From: Dehalococcoidia bacterium
GTDB lineage: Bacteria > Chloroflexota > Dehalococcoidia > CAUJGQ01
Direction: 5' to 3'
DNA: 64,000 bases
Assembly (NCBI GenBank): GCA_035310145.1
Contig: DATGEL010000017.1
Span: 1 to 64,000, forward strand
In this document: one piece after another, positions 24,496 through 32,903 of the stretch
How the letters are laid out: every line of letters begins with the position of its first letter
Numbering within the stretch: position 1 is the stretch's first letter
Notes under the pieces: generated by a model
Seen by the model: only the letters and a program-made list of their open reading frames with translations
Databases searched by the model: none
Told to the model about the DNA's origin: nothing
Made by a program: the position numbers and the translations under genes

Positions 24496-25500
24496 ATGAT
24501 GGAGCAGGCTCATCGCCACAAGGGGACCGTGTTGGCGCCTGTTTGCTTCGATGACCGTTTGCTCGACAAGCTGGTGCCTGGCGAGGCGCGGGCATTGGTG
24601 AGCAAAGATAACCAGAGAGCCATTCCTGCCATCGCGAAGGATCCGACGTTACTCCGTGGAATCGAGGAGGCCATCCGATCCTTGCCTACCTCGCATGACC
24701 TGCTACTCAGTGACGGCCGGGCGATGGCTGAAATCGCGGATGCGAGCGTTCACCTCGTCGTAACGTCTCCGCCGTATTGGACGCTCAAGGAGTATGTCGA
24801 CCACCCCGCGCAGCTCGGCCATGTCGATGACTACACAGACTTTTTGAGTGAGTTGGACAAGGTATGGCGTGAAGTCTATCGAGTACTTGTACCGGGCGGG
24901 CGTCTCGTCGTCGTCGTCGGCGATGTGTGCCTGCCGCGCCGTCGATTCGGCCGCCATGTGGTGTTTCCCCTGCACGCCAGTATTCAGGAACGATGCAGAG
25001 TCATTGGATTCGATAACCTCGCGCCGATCATTTGGCACAAGATCGCCAATGCAAAGCTCGAGGTCGAGAACGGCTCAAGCTTTCTTGGCAAACCGTATGA
25101 ACCGAATGGCATTGTCAAGAACGATATAGAATACATCCTCTTTCAAAGGAAATCAGGCGGTTACCGTCAACCGTCCGTCCCGGCGCGCGTGCTGTCGGTG
25201 ATTCCGGCGGATGCCCACAAGGAGTGGTTTCAGCAGATCTGGACGCTTGCCGGCGCGTCGACGCGGAGGCATCCGGCGCCGTTTCCGCTCTCGCTTGCTG
25301 AACGCCTTGTGCGGATGTTTTCATTCGTGGGAGATACCGTGCTCGACCCGTTCATGGGCACGGGGACGACGAATCTGGCCGCCCGCCGCTGGGGCAGGAA
25401 TAGCATTGGCATGGAGATCATCGCGGAGTACTACGACATCGCGCAGCGCAGGATGGCCGCGCATGACGGTGTCCAGCTGTCACTCGCCGCGGGAGACTGA
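24496..25500 (+). CDS. DNA methyltransferase of an XhoI-type restriction-modification system
   Basis: 334 aa beta-class amino-methyltransferase. Catalytic motif IV is TSPPYW (residues near 90), followed by the target region, and the SAM motif I is LDPFMGTGTTNLAARRWGRNSIGME near the C-terminus, the order that defines the beta group. SPPY favours N4-cytosine methylation, though N6-adenine cannot be excluded. Six bases separate it from the endonuclease gene. GC content is visibly lower than in neighbours, a sign of transfer. Confidence 0.9.
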   Translation: MMEQAHRHKGTVLAPVCFDDRLLDKLVPGEARALVSKDNQRAIPAIAKDPTLLRGIEEAIRSLPTSHDLLLSDGRAMAEIADASVHLVVTSPPYWTLKEYVDHPAQLGHVDDYTDFLSELDKVWREVYRVLVPGGRLVVVVGDVCLPRRRFGRHVVFPLHASIQERCRVIGFDNLAPIIWHKIANAKLEVENGSSFLGKPYEPNGIVKNDIEYILFQRKSGGYRQPSVPARVLSVIPADAHKEWFQQIWTLAGASTRRHPAPFPLSLAERLVRMFSFVGDTVLDPFMGTGTTNLAARRWGRNSIGMEIIAEYYDIAQRRMAAHDGVQLSLAAGD

Positions 25501-25505
25501 TCGGC

Positions 25506-26264
25506 ATGTTTCTCGTACCCTCGAACGTCTTCACAGATGCTGTGCGCACGTTTTGGGGAACTCGCACTGCCCAGTCCGGCGCTCAGATAGCTCGTGGGGC
25601 CACCGATCAAGGCAAACGCGGATCGGTGACGGGCGGCGCCCACCTGCACGGCTTTGCGCGGACCATCATCACGCTGCTGGTGAACATTGGCGTGAGGCCA
25701 GAGCACATTTTTGCCGCGCGTGGATCGCTTCCTGAAGACGTTGCGGTACGCAGCACTATGAGCTTGCCAGGTTTCTATCGAGCAACCAAGAACTGGGATC
25801 TATTGGTTGTCGTAGATGGAAATCTGGTAGCGGCACTTGAACTCAAGTCTCAGGTTGGGCCGTCGTTCGGGAACAATTTCAATAACCGATCTGAAGAGGC
25901 AATCGGGACGGCCGCCGATATCTGGGTGGCCTACCGCGAAGGTACATTTGGGTCGTCACCCACGCCTTGGCTTGGATACGTATTCTTGCTGGAAGACTGT
26001 GAAGCCTCTCGGCGACCGATCTTAACCATCTCGCCACACTTCGCGATCCTTCCAGAATTTGCAGGAGCGTCCTATGCCCGTCGCTACGAGTTACTGTGTC
26101 GGAAACTGGTACGCGAGCGCCAGTATAGCGCTGCGTGCTTCCTCATCTCCGACCCAACCAGGGCTGACGCAGAGCCCAACTACCTCGAACCTGCTCCGGA
26201 TTTGAGTGGCGAACGCTTTCTGACGCAGTTGCTGGCACACGTTTCCGGTAGTGTTCGACCATAG
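25506..26264 (+). CDS. XhoI/PaeR7I-family type II restriction endonuclease
   Basis: 252 aa. ATDQGKRGSVTGGAHLHGF, MSLPGFYRATKNWDLLVVVDGNLVAALELKSQVGPSFGNNFNNRSEEAIGTAADIWVAYREG and PWLGYVFLLED reproduce the XhoI/PaeR7I signature, including the nuclease core D...E-x-K (WDLLVVV...ALELKSQ). Characterised members cut CTCGAG. Paired directly with its methyltransferase. Uncleaved CTCGAG sites are present (for example 24345, 25057, 39184), so protection must rely on methylation if the enzyme is active with that specificity. Confidence 0.9.
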   Translation: MFLVPSNVFTDAVRTFWGTRTAQSGAQIARGATDQGKRGSVTGGAHLHGFARTIITLLVNIGVRPEHIFAARGSLPEDVAVRSTMSLPGFYRATKNWDLLVVVDGNLVAALELKSQVGPSFGNNFNNRSEEAIGTAADIWVAYREGTFGSSPTPWLGYVFLLEDCEASRRPILTISPHFAILPEFAGASYARRYELLCRKLVRERQYSAACFLISDPTRADAEPNYLEPAPDLSGERFLTQLLAHVSGSVRP

Positions 26265-26267
26265 CAT

Positions 26268-26591
26268 CGCGCAGTTGGTCCTGTATGCGCGGCGGCTGAG
26301 CGCTTCCTGGTCGCGCCGTACGGCGAGAGGGAGTGGGTTAAGAACGCCCAGTCGAGCGGACGGGTGCAGCTGCGGCGTGGCAAGAGGGTTGAGACGCTCG
26401 GTCTCGTTGAGCTGCCGCTGGAAGAGGCCGCTCCGGTGTTGCAGCAGTACCTGCGCGAGACCCCGATTACGAAACAGTACTTCGACGCGCAGGCAGACTC
26501 GCCGCTCGACGCCCTCGTGCGCGAGACGCCGCGGCACCCGGTCTTTCGGCTGAGCCCTTCGCCCGGCGTCACGCACAGCGGAACGGCCTGA
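26268..26591 (+). pseudogene. 5'-truncated deazaflavin-dependent nitroreductase-family gene
   Basis: Starts four bases after the endonuclease stop with no start codon or ribosome binding site. From AAERFLVAPYGEREWVKNAQSSGR through RHPVFRLSPSPG the frame reads like the C-terminal half of the F420-binding DDN/nitroreductase family (YGE-x-x-W-V-x-N motif). The N-terminal half is missing, suggesting that arrival of the restriction-modification genes deleted it. Confidence 0.7.
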
Positions 26592-26628
26592 TCCCGCGGC
26601 GGCCGCGTTTCGCTCGGACCGCGCAGGG

Positions 26629-27537
26629 TTACGCGCCGCGGCCGGCGCCGGCCGACGCCTGCAGCATCGCCACGAACGCCGCGGCGGCCGGCGAGGGCCG
26701 CACGCCGGCGCGCTGCAGCAGGTACCACGGCCGGCGCAGGTCCAGGCCGGCGACGCGCCAGCCACGCAGCCGGCCGGCGGCGATCTCCTCCGCCACGGCG
26801 TAGCGCGAGATGAACGAGGCGCCGAGCCCGGCGGCTGCCGCCTGCTTAATCGCCTCGATGTTGCCCAGCTCCATCGCCGGCCGCCAGGCGACGCCGCGCG
26901 CCCGCAGCCGCTCGTCGACCAGCGTGCGCGTGAAGGCGTCCGGCTCACGCGCGAGGTAGCGCAGGCGCGGCAGTTCGTCTAGGGCCAGCACGCCGTCCCT
27001 GTCGGTTCGCTCTGGTACAAAGGCCGGCGGCGTCACCAGCAGCAGCTCGTCTTCGAGCAGCGGCGTGGCGTTGAGACGGATGTCCTCCGCCAGACCTTCG
27101 ACTACGCCGAGCGCCGCTTCGCCGTCGGCCACGCGCTGCGCCGCGCGGGCGCTGACATCGACATCGAGCAGCACCTCGATCGCGGGATGCCGGCGGGCGA
27201 AGGCGCCGAGCAGCGGCGGCAGCAGGTAGGTCGCCGGCGTCGGACTGGCCGCCACGCGCAGCCGGCCGCGGGCCACACCGCGCACCTCGGCCAGGGCGTG
27301 GCCCGCCTCCTCCAGCAGCGCGGTGACGCGCTCGGCGAAGGGCAGCAGCGCCTCGCCCGCGTCGGTCAGCTCGATGCGCCTCGGCAGGCGCTCGAACAGA
27401 CGCAGGCCGTGCTCGCGCTCCAGCGCCTCGATCTGCTGGCTGACGGCGGACTGCGTCAGGTGCTCCGCCTCGGCGGCGCGGCTGAAGCTGCGCTGCCGCG
27501 CCACGGCGAGGAAGAGGCGCAGTTGGTGGCTGTTCAT
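26629..27537 (-). CDS. LysR-family regulator
   Basis: 302 aa from the ATG at 27537 (MNSHQLRLFLAVARQRSFSRAAEAEHLTQSAVSQQIEALEREHGLRLFERLPRRIELTDAG, the LysR HTH). The C-terminal part is a periplasmic-binding-like effector domain. Closest in type to CysL/CbbR-like regulators. It is divergent from a TauE/SafE transporter gene, the probable target; the 132-bp gap between them is AT-richer and holds T-N-A type elements typical of LysR binding. Confidence 0.93.
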   Translation of the reverse strand: MNSHQLRLFLAVARQRSFSRAAEAEHLTQSAVSQQIEALEREHGLRLFERLPRRIELTDAGEALLPFAERVTALLEEAGHALAEVRGVARGRLRVAASPTPATYLLPPLLGAFARRHPAIEVLLDVDVSARAAQRVADGEAALGVVEGLAEDIRLNATPLLEDELLLVTPPAFVPERTDRDGVLALDELPRLRYLAREPDAFTRTLVDERLRARGVAWRPAMELGNIEAIKQAAAAGLGASFISRYAVAEEIAAGRLRGWRVAGLDLRRPWYLLQRAGVRPSPAAAAFVAMLQASAGAGRGA

Positions 27538-27669
27538 CGGCAGGTCCGAGATTCTAGAAGCACGGCTGATGCTATGCATTATTAGTACGAGTTTGTCTTA
27601 TTGCCAGCCGTGCCCGACACTGAAGACACGGAGCCACGGCGCGGCGCCGGCACAGCAAGGAGCGAGAGG

Positions 27670-28035
27670 GTGGACGCGAACCTGGCCGCGTATGCGGCGT
27701 TGGGGCTTTCGGCGGGCGTGCTCAGCGGCATGGTCGGCATCGGCGGCGGCATCCTGATCGTGCCGGCGCTCGTCTTCCTCTTCGGCCTCACGCAGCACCA
27801 GGCACAGGGCACCACGCTGGCGCTGCTCGTGCCGCCGATCGGCTTGCTCGGCGCCTGGACGTACTACCGGCAGGGCTACGTCGATCTGCGCCTCGCCGCG
27901 CTGATCGCCGCGGGCTTCTTCTTCGGCAGCCTGCTCGGGGCGCGCTTCTCGGTCGGCCTCTCCGACCGCATGCTGGCCCGCGTCTTTGGCAGTGCCGTGG
28001 TGCTGATCGGCGCCAAGATGCTGATCGGGCGGTAA
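27670..28035 (+). CDS. TauE/SafE-family permease (short, half-size form)
   Basis: 121 aa from GTG 27670, preferred because AAGGAGCGAGAGG lies just upstream; the frame is open further to a TTG at 27601. Four hydrophobic segments and the family motif GVLSGMVGIGGGILIVPALVFLFG followed by QGTTLALLVPPIGLLGAWTYYR. Full TauE/SafE proteins have two such repeats; half-size forms exist and probably dimerise. Substrates are sulfonates, sulfite or similar anions. Divergent from a LysR regulator. Confidence 0.88.
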   Translation: MDANLAAYAALGLSAGVLSGMVGIGGGILIVPALVFLFGLTQHQAQGTTLALLVPPIGLLGAWTYYRQGYVDLRLAALIAAGFFFGSLLGARFSVGLSDRMLARVFGSAVVLIGAKMLIGR

Positions 28036-28090
28036 GCCGCGCCGCCGCCGGCTGCACAGCGGCGATCGCACAGTCTCCGGGAAGAGAAAT

Positions 28091-28118
28091 GGCGGAGGCC
28101 GCTTGAACGGCCTCCGCC
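28091..28118. terminator. strong hairpin between the permease and ferredoxin genes
   Basis: GGCGGAGGCCG (28091-28101) and CGGCCTCCGCC (28108-28118) form a perfect 11-bp stem with a 6-nt loop followed by TCATTGGTT on the plus strand. It is placed 55 bases after the permease stop and 140 after the convergent ferredoxin stop, so it may serve the plus strand mainly. Confidence 0.7.
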
Positions 28119-28257
28119 TCATTGGTTGTGCAGGCTGGCAAGGCGGTCCCGCAAACGGGCCGCGTATGGACGGCCGCGGCCGCAGCTTCGCGTTCCTGCC
28201 CGAGCGGCGCCGGCCCCGACGCGAGCTGCTGCGGGACCGCCGGTCGCGCGAACCCGG

Positions 28258-28542
28258 CTATCCGGCCAGCGCGTCCACCTTGGCGCGTGCGGCCGCCTTG
28301 TCCGTGTACCAGAGGGTGTTCACTTCGATGTAGCCCTTCTGGTCGTCGGGCACATCGTCTTCGGCGTAGATGGCGGTGACGGGACAGGCCGGCTCGCAGG
28401 CGCCGCAGTCGATGCACTCGTTCGGGTCGATGTAGAGCATCTTGTCTTCGTCGCCGTCGTCGTGGATGCAGTCCACCGGGCAGACCTCGACGCACGACTT
28501 GTCCTTGGTGCCGATGCAGGGATTGGTAATGATATAGGTCAT
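28258..28542 (-). CDS. fdxA: 7Fe (3Fe-4S/4Fe-4S) ferredoxin
   Basis: 94 aa. [26 protein letters not shown] holds the C-x7-C-x3-C-P cluster region and [19 protein letters not shown] the C-x2-C-x2-C-x3-C-P region, the arrangement of FdxA-type seven-iron ferredoxins that supply electrons to P450s, oxidoreductases and other enzymes. Acidic overall. Monocistronic with an upstream dyad. Confidence 0.93.
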   Translation of the reverse strand: MTYIITNPCIGTKDKSCVEVCPVDCIHDDGDEDKMLYIDPNECIDCGACEPACPVTAIYAEDDVPDDQKGYIEVNTLWYTDKAAARAKVDALAG

Positions 28543-28636
28543 TGCCGCTGCTCCTGAGGCTCGCGGTGCGAGCAGATTTGGGCTGCTGCCGGACTTCCTG
28601 CGGCCATCCTACAGGCGTGCGCGGCGCCATTCAACG

Positions 28637-28664
28637 AATTAACGAAGTGATTGCTTCGCTAATT
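28637..28664. promoter_or_regulatory. dyad upstream of the ferredoxin gene
   Basis: AATTA-A-CGAAG, a 6-nt centre, CTTCG-C-TAATT: perfect 5+5 base arms, AT-rich in a GC-rich genome. It lies 95 bases upstream of the ferredoxin start and 46 beyond the stop of the MBL gene. A regulator site is more likely than a terminator because no T-run follows. Confidence 0.5.
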
Positions 28665-28709
28665 TGGAAAAATGTTCCCTGCATCACCAGATCGTAATTG
28701 CCGGCGACG

Positions 28710-29378
28710 CTAGCCGCGGCCGCGCAGCTCTTGCAAAACGAAGGGGTTGGTCTGGCGCTCACGGCCGATCGTCGTTTCCAGCATGTGGCCGGGCAGCACG
28801 CGCGTCTCGTCCGGCAGCGCCAGCAGCTTCGTGATGATGCTGTCCATCTCCTGCGCATAGTCGCCGCCGGGCAGATCCGTGCGGCCGATCGAGCCCATGA
28901 ACAGCGTGTCGCCGCTGAACAGCAGCTTCGCGTCGGGCTGGTAATAGCTGAGGCTGCCGCGCGTGTGGCCCGGCGTGTGCAGCACCTGCAACCGCACACC
29001 GGCGACCTCGACCACGTCGCCGTCGGCGGGCGCGGCGTCGGGTGCGGGCGGCGGCTCGACACGCATGCGCAGCATGCGCTCGGCCTGGCCGGCGGCCTGC
29101 GCGGCCAGCGCGTGGTCCTCGGCGTGCAGCAGGAAACGGGCGCCGCTTGCGGCCTGCACGCCGCGCACGCCGAGGATGTGGTCGATGTGCGCGTGCGAGT
29201 TGGCGATCAGCTTGATCGTCACGCCCAGCTCGCGGGCCAGCGCCAGGATCTCGTCCGGCTGGTCGCCGGGGTCGATGCAGATCGCCTCACCCGTGCGGCG
29301 CGAGCCGATCACCCAGCAGTTCTCTTGAAAGACGCCGACGACGATGCCGCCGACCAGCAGCTCGTTGGCGACCTCCAT
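28710..29378 (-). CDS. MBL-fold hydrolase (glyoxalase II-like)
   Basis: 222 aa from the ATG at 29378. Metal motif NSHAHIDHILG (H-x-H-x-D-H), then HTPGHTRGSLSYY, LFSGDTLFMGSIGRTDLPGGD and VLPGHMLETTIGRERQTNPF, diagnostic of small glyoxalase II/hydroxyacylglutathione-hydrolase-like zinc enzymes. Starts 5 bases after the alpha/beta hydrolase stop on the same strand, so they share an operon. Substrate not predictable. Confidence 0.92.
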   Translation of the reverse strand: MEVANELLVGGIVVGVFQENCWVIGSRRTGEAICIDPGDQPDEILALARELGVTIKLIANSHAHIDHILGVRGVQAASGARFLLHAEDHALAAQAAGQAERMLRMRVEPPPAPDAAPADGDVVEVAGVRLQVLHTPGHTRGSLSYYQPDAKLLFSGDTLFMGSIGRTDLPGGDYAQEMDSIITKLLALPDETRVLPGHMLETTIGRERQTNPFVLQELRGRG

Positions 29379-29383
29379 CGGTG

Positions 29384-30247
29384 CTACGCCTCCCCGCGCA
29401 GGAACGGCAGCAGGATGGTGAGAAACGCGTCGAGCTGGTCGTGGTGCACCCAGTGGCCGGCGTCCGCGATCTGCACGGAGCGGTACTGGTGGAAGGCGCT
29501 GGCCTTGCCGTCCGTCTCCGGGTCTTTGGCCCAGGACTTGTCGCCGCGGATCAGCAGCACGGGGCAGCGGATCTGGTTCCACAGCTCGCGCGCGTCGTGC
29601 AGCGCGAACTCGTAGGGCGAGTGCATGCGCACGTAGTTGTCGAACTTCCAGGTGTAGGACCCGTCCTCGTGGCGGCGCACGCCGTGCTCGGCCAGGTGTT
29701 GCGCCATGTCGGGCGTCAGGTGCGGGTTCGCCTCCTGCATGCGCTGCACGGCGTCTTGCAGCGCGCGGTAGGGGCGCGGCCGGCGCTGCTCGAAGTCGCG
29801 CACCTGCTCGATCCATTCCGCCATGCGCAGGTGCGCCGGCCGCGGCTCGCGCACGCCCGGCCCCAGCCCTTCGACGGCGGCCACGCGCGTGACGTTGCTG
29901 GGAAAGGTGCCGGCGTACTGCAGCACGATCGCGCCGCCCAGCGAGTGACCGACCAGCGGCAGCGGCCCGCGGTCCAGGTGATCGACGAAGGCGGCGACGT
30001 CCGCCGTGAACTCCGGCAGGCTGTACATGCTGCCGAAGGCCCAGTCGCTGTCGCCGTGGCCGCGCAGATCGACGGCGTAGACGGCGTATTCGGGGAGGAG
30101 CGCCGCGGCCACGAAGTCCCAGTTGCGCGCATGATCGCGGCCGCCGTGCACCAGCAGCACCGGTAGCTTGGTCTCGTCGCCCCAGACGACGTAGTTGAGC
30201 CGCAGGCGCTGCGAGGTGTAGCTGCGCGCGATCGGTTCCATTGCCAC
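29384..30247 (-). CDS. alpha/beta fold hydrolase
   Basis: 287 aa. LLVHGGRDHARNWD oxyanion region, VDLRGHGDSDWAF, nucleophile Ser in LVGHSLGGAIVLQYA, acid in LLIRGDKSWA and catalytic His in DAGHWVHHDQ. No lid features point to a substrate. Cotranscribed with the downstream MBL hydrolase. Confidence 0.92.
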   Translation of the reverse strand: MAMEPIARSYTSQRLRLNYVVWGDETKLPVLLVHGGRDHARNWDFVAAALLPEYAVYAVDLRGHGDSDWAFGSMYSLPEFTADVAAFVDHLDRGPLPLVGHSLGGAIVLQYAGTFPSNVTRVAAVEGLGPGVREPRPAHLRMAEWIEQVRDFEQRRPRPYRALQDAVQRMQEANPHLTPDMAQHLAEHGVRRHEDGSYTWKFDNYVRMHSPYEFALHDARELWNQIRCPVLLIRGDKSWAKDPETDGKASAFHQYRSVQIADAGHWVHHDQLDAFLTILLPFLRGEA

Positions 30248-30351
30248 AGTGTGCGGGCGAGCGGCGCATGTGGCAAGCGCGGCGCTCTGGCGCGCCGCAT
30301 CGCCCCGGCGAGGGTGCGGCTCGCGGGGCGATGGCGGTCTGTCCGTCGCGC

Positions 30352-30471
30352 TTACAGCGGGCGGATGTGGATGGGCGCCGGCTCGAACGGCCCGTACGGG
30401 AAGGGGAAGGGATACGGGTACGGGAAGGGGAACGGATACGGGTACGGGAACGGGTACGGCAACGGGCGCAT
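30352..30471 (-). CDS. 39-residue Pro-Tyr/Pro-Phe repeat peptide
   Basis: The ATG at 30471 follows a perfect AGGAGG with 6-nt spacing, which supports expression. After MRPL the peptide alternates Pro with Tyr or Phe for about 22 residues (PYPFPYPYPF, then again) and ends GPFEPAPIHIRPL. No signal peptide, Cys or charge cluster. No family recognised. The DNA is a degenerate tandem repeat of GGGTAC/GGGAAC units. It stands alone between a hydrolase and a haloalkane dehalogenase. Confidence 0.6.
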   Translation of the reverse strand: MRPLPYPFPYPYPFPFPYPYPFPFPYGPFEPAPIHIRPL

Positions 30472-30640
30472 GGTGGCCTCCTCATCATGCTGGGCCGGGA
30501 GAACGTCTCCCGCGTCTCCTTCAGCATGCCGGAGGTTGCACACGGCGTCTGCGAGGCAGCGTATCCGTCCGCGGCCGCGAAGCTGGCCGCGGGCGATATC
30601 CAGCATCACAGCCGGAATGTGAAGCGCCCCACACGGCGGC

Positions 30641-31528
30641 TCAGAGCGCTGCGTACCAGCGCGCGAGCGCCTCGCCGATGCCGTGCGGGTTGTCCTCCTG
30701 AAGGAAATGCAGGCCCGGCCCGAGATCGGCCGTCGTCAGGTTCTTGAGGCTCTGGCGGCACCACGCGACCAGCGGCGCGCCGAGCGTGACGCCGGGCGTG
30801 GCGTGGAGCAGCAGCTTCGGCAGCTCCGTTTGCTGCAGCCAGGCGTTGTAGGCGGCCACGGCGGCGGCCACGTCTGCCGGCTCGCCGGCGATCGGGATCT
30901 CGTTCGGCCAGCGCCAGAGCGGCGTGCGGCTGGCCGGATCGGTGAACGGCTGGCGGTAGCGGTTCATCTCCTCCTCGCTCAGCCCGCGCAGCACACCGCC
31001 GGGCAGCACCTGCTCCACGAACACGTTCTGGTTGACGCTCAGCTCCCAGCCGGCCTCCGGCGTGCGGAACGCCTGGAACAGGGTGCGGACCTCGTCCGGC
31101 AGCAGCTCCCAGCCCGGCAAGGGCATGAGGATCGCCTCCATGAAGGCGAGCGCCCGCACGTTCGCCACGTTGCGGCTGGCGTAGTGAAAGCCCAGGGCGC
31201 TGCCCCAGTCGTGCAGGACGAGGGTGAGGTTGCGCAGCCCCAGCGCCGCGATGAAGCCCTCGACGTAGCGCACGTGGTCGAAGAAGCGGTACTCGCTCCG
31301 CGGCTTCTCGGATTTGCCCATGCCGGCGAGGTCCAGCGCGAGGCAGCGGCCCTGCGCCGTGAGATGGGGGATGACATTGCGCCAGAGATAGCACGAGGTC
31401 GGGTTGCCGTGCAGGAAGAGGATTGGCTCCCCCGCGCCTTCGTCGATGTAATGCAGTTTGGTGCCCGCAACCTCGACGTAGTGCGACGCGTACGGAAAGG
31501 CCGGAGAGATCGCCGGTTCGGATGTCAT
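30641..31528 (-). CDS. haloalkane dehalogenase
   Basis: 295 aa. Alpha/beta hydrolase with LHGNPTSCYLWRN (Asn for halide binding), ALDLAGMGKSEKP, nucleophile Asp followed by Trp in LVLHDWGSALGFHYA, the second halide ligand, and the catalytic His in FLQEDNPHGIGEAL. Asp nucleophile plus Asn/Trp halide pair fits HLD subfamily II (DhaA/LinB-like) better than epoxide hydrolase. Hydrolyses carbon-halogen bonds to alcohols. Probably monocistronic. Confidence 0.88.
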   Translation of the reverse strand: MTSEPAISPAFPYASHYVEVAGTKLHYIDEGAGEPILFLHGNPTSCYLWRNVIPHLTAQGRCLALDLAGMGKSEKPRSEYRFFDHVRYVEGFIAALGLRNLTLVLHDWGSALGFHYASRNVANVRALAFMEAILMPLPGWELLPDEVRTLFQAFRTPEAGWELSVNQNVFVEQVLPGGVLRGLSEEEMNRYRQPFTDPASRTPLWRWPNEIPIAGEPADVAAAVAAYNAWLQQTELPKLLLHATPGVTLGAPLVAWCRQSLKNLTTADLGPGLHFLQEDNPHGIGEALARWYAAL

Positions 31529-32037
31529 GGCTCGGTGCCTCCTGCGGAGACGCGGTGCTGGTGACGCCCGGCAGCGCCGGCGCCACGGCGCCTCTACTCA
31601 GACGACGAACGAGCGGGCGGCAAATCGACAAGAATCGCGTCGGGATGGACGAGGGCGCGCACGATCGCGCTCTCGCGCGTGCAGCGCGCCCCGCGCTGCC
31701 GGAGATCCACGCTCACATCAGCGCTCCCGGCCGTCGGCGCTTACGCGTCGTACAGGCGACACGGTTACGGCTCCTGGGCGGCTGCCCGCGCGATTCGAGG
31801 CCCGACGGCTAGCCGTCACCGAGCGCCGGCGTCGGCATCACTATGCTTCGCTGAGGGTTCATTCTGATCCATCCCTTTGTCTTCTTACATGCGGTGCGCC
31901 GACCTGCGGTCCGCTCCGTGGCTTGCAATCTGCTCACAAACGCGCGGATGTGTTCTGCTGCCGCCGGTGGCGGCGCGTATACTCCATATGGTCTTTGGCT
32001 TCTGGCTTTGGGGATGTGGTGCGGGGAGGGGATAGCC
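31529..32037. other. 509-bp non-coding stretch
   Basis: No convincing gene on either strand. A TATACT hexamer at 31978-31983 lies 55 bases before the secreted-protein start and could be its -10 element, but no good -35 is seen. No repeat or RNA motif recognised in the rest. Confidence 0.4.
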
Positions 32038-32418
32038 ATGGGGAAGACCCTGTTGCGGACGGCACTGCTCGCTTCCAGCCTGCTCGTGGCGGTCTTTGTC
32101 GTCGGTGCATTCAGCAGCGGCACGGCGCACGCGCAAACCGGCGTCACCTGTGTGCAAAACCCGTTCACCGGCGTGGTCACCTGCTTCCAGACCGTCAATC
32201 CGTTCACGCCGGCGCAGACCCAGTCGCCGGTGCCCGGCTGCACCTTCGACGCCTTCGGCGACCTGCTCTGCGCGAACGGCGCCTCGCCGTTTGCGCCGGC
32301 GCAGCCGCTTCTCGTCGCCCAGCAGCAGCCCGTGGTCTTCGTGCAGCAGCCGTTCTTCCCCTTCGTCTTGCCGCCCGGCTGCTTCTTCACGATCTTCGGC
32401 ACGATCATCTGCATCTGA
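32038..32418 (+). CDS. secreted small protein with three Cys-pair repeats
   Basis: 126 aa behind GGGGAGGGGATA. A Sec signal peptide (MGKTLLRTALLASSLLVAVFVVGAFSSGTAHA then QTG). The mature part has three similar units: CVQNPFTGVVTC, CTFDAFGDLLC and CFFTIFGTIIC, a C-x4-F-(x)-G-x3-C pattern, joined by Pro/Gln-rich linkers. Each pair could form a small disulfide loop. No family recognised. Stands alone. Confidence 0.65.
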   Translation: MGKTLLRTALLASSLLVAVFVVGAFSSGTAHAQTGVTCVQNPFTGVVTCFQTVNPFTPAQTQSPVPGCTFDAFGDLLCANGASPFAPAQPLLVAQQQPVVFVQQPFFPFVLPPGCFFTIFGTIICI

Positions 32419-32439
32419 CGTGGCACGGCGCGGACGGCT

Positions 32440-32787
32440 TCAGACGGGCATCAGGCCGCCGCGCCGGCGATGGCAGGTGAGATAGGCGAAGGGGCCGCCC
32501 GCGCTGCGGATGGCCCGGCGCGCCCCCAGCGGCACCAGGCAGAGCTGCCCGGCGCCGAACGGCCGCGCTACGCCCTCGATCTCCAGCACGCCCTGGCCGG
32601 CGATGCCCAGCAGCAGCACGTCCAGCTCGGCGTTGACGTGCTCCGGCACACCGCGTCCGGCATCGAAACGCACGAGATTGACGTTCAGGTCGCCGCTGCT
32701 CAGCGAGAAGGCGGGGCCGTCCGGCCCGCGATCCGCCGCCAGCCGCTCGGCCAGCGTCACGATCGCCGGAAGCTGCGGCGCCGTCAT
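32440..32787 (-). CDS. small cupin protein
   Basis: 115 aa from the ATG at 32787. One cupin: VNLVRFDAGRGVPEHVNAELDVLLLGIAGQGVLEIEG and GAGQLCLVPLGARRAIRS. Motif 1 has a single His in PEHVN with Glu/Asp nearby, and motif 2 lacks the His, so metal binding may be lost. Convergent with the secreted protein and divergent from the FeS-NrfD gene. Confidence 0.8.
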   Translation of the reverse strand: MTAPQLPAIVTLAERLAADRGPDGPAFSLSSGDLNVNLVRFDAGRGVPEHVNAELDVLLLGIAGQGVLEIEGVARPFGAGQLCLVPLGARRAIRSAGGPFAYLTCHRRRGGLMPV

Positions 32788-32903
32788 TACTGTGCCTCCT
32801 CCGGATAGACTCCATGGGCGCGGCGCAGACCATGCCCGCTGCCCCATACCCTCTGCCCTGCCCCTTCGCGTATGCTCGGAAGCACCCCCCGCGGAGGCAC
32901 GGC

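Noticed and set aside
28631-29062. Ser/Arg/Thr-rich 143-codon frame inside the MBL hydrolase region
   Set aside because: It overlaps the MBL gene out of frame and has no motif.
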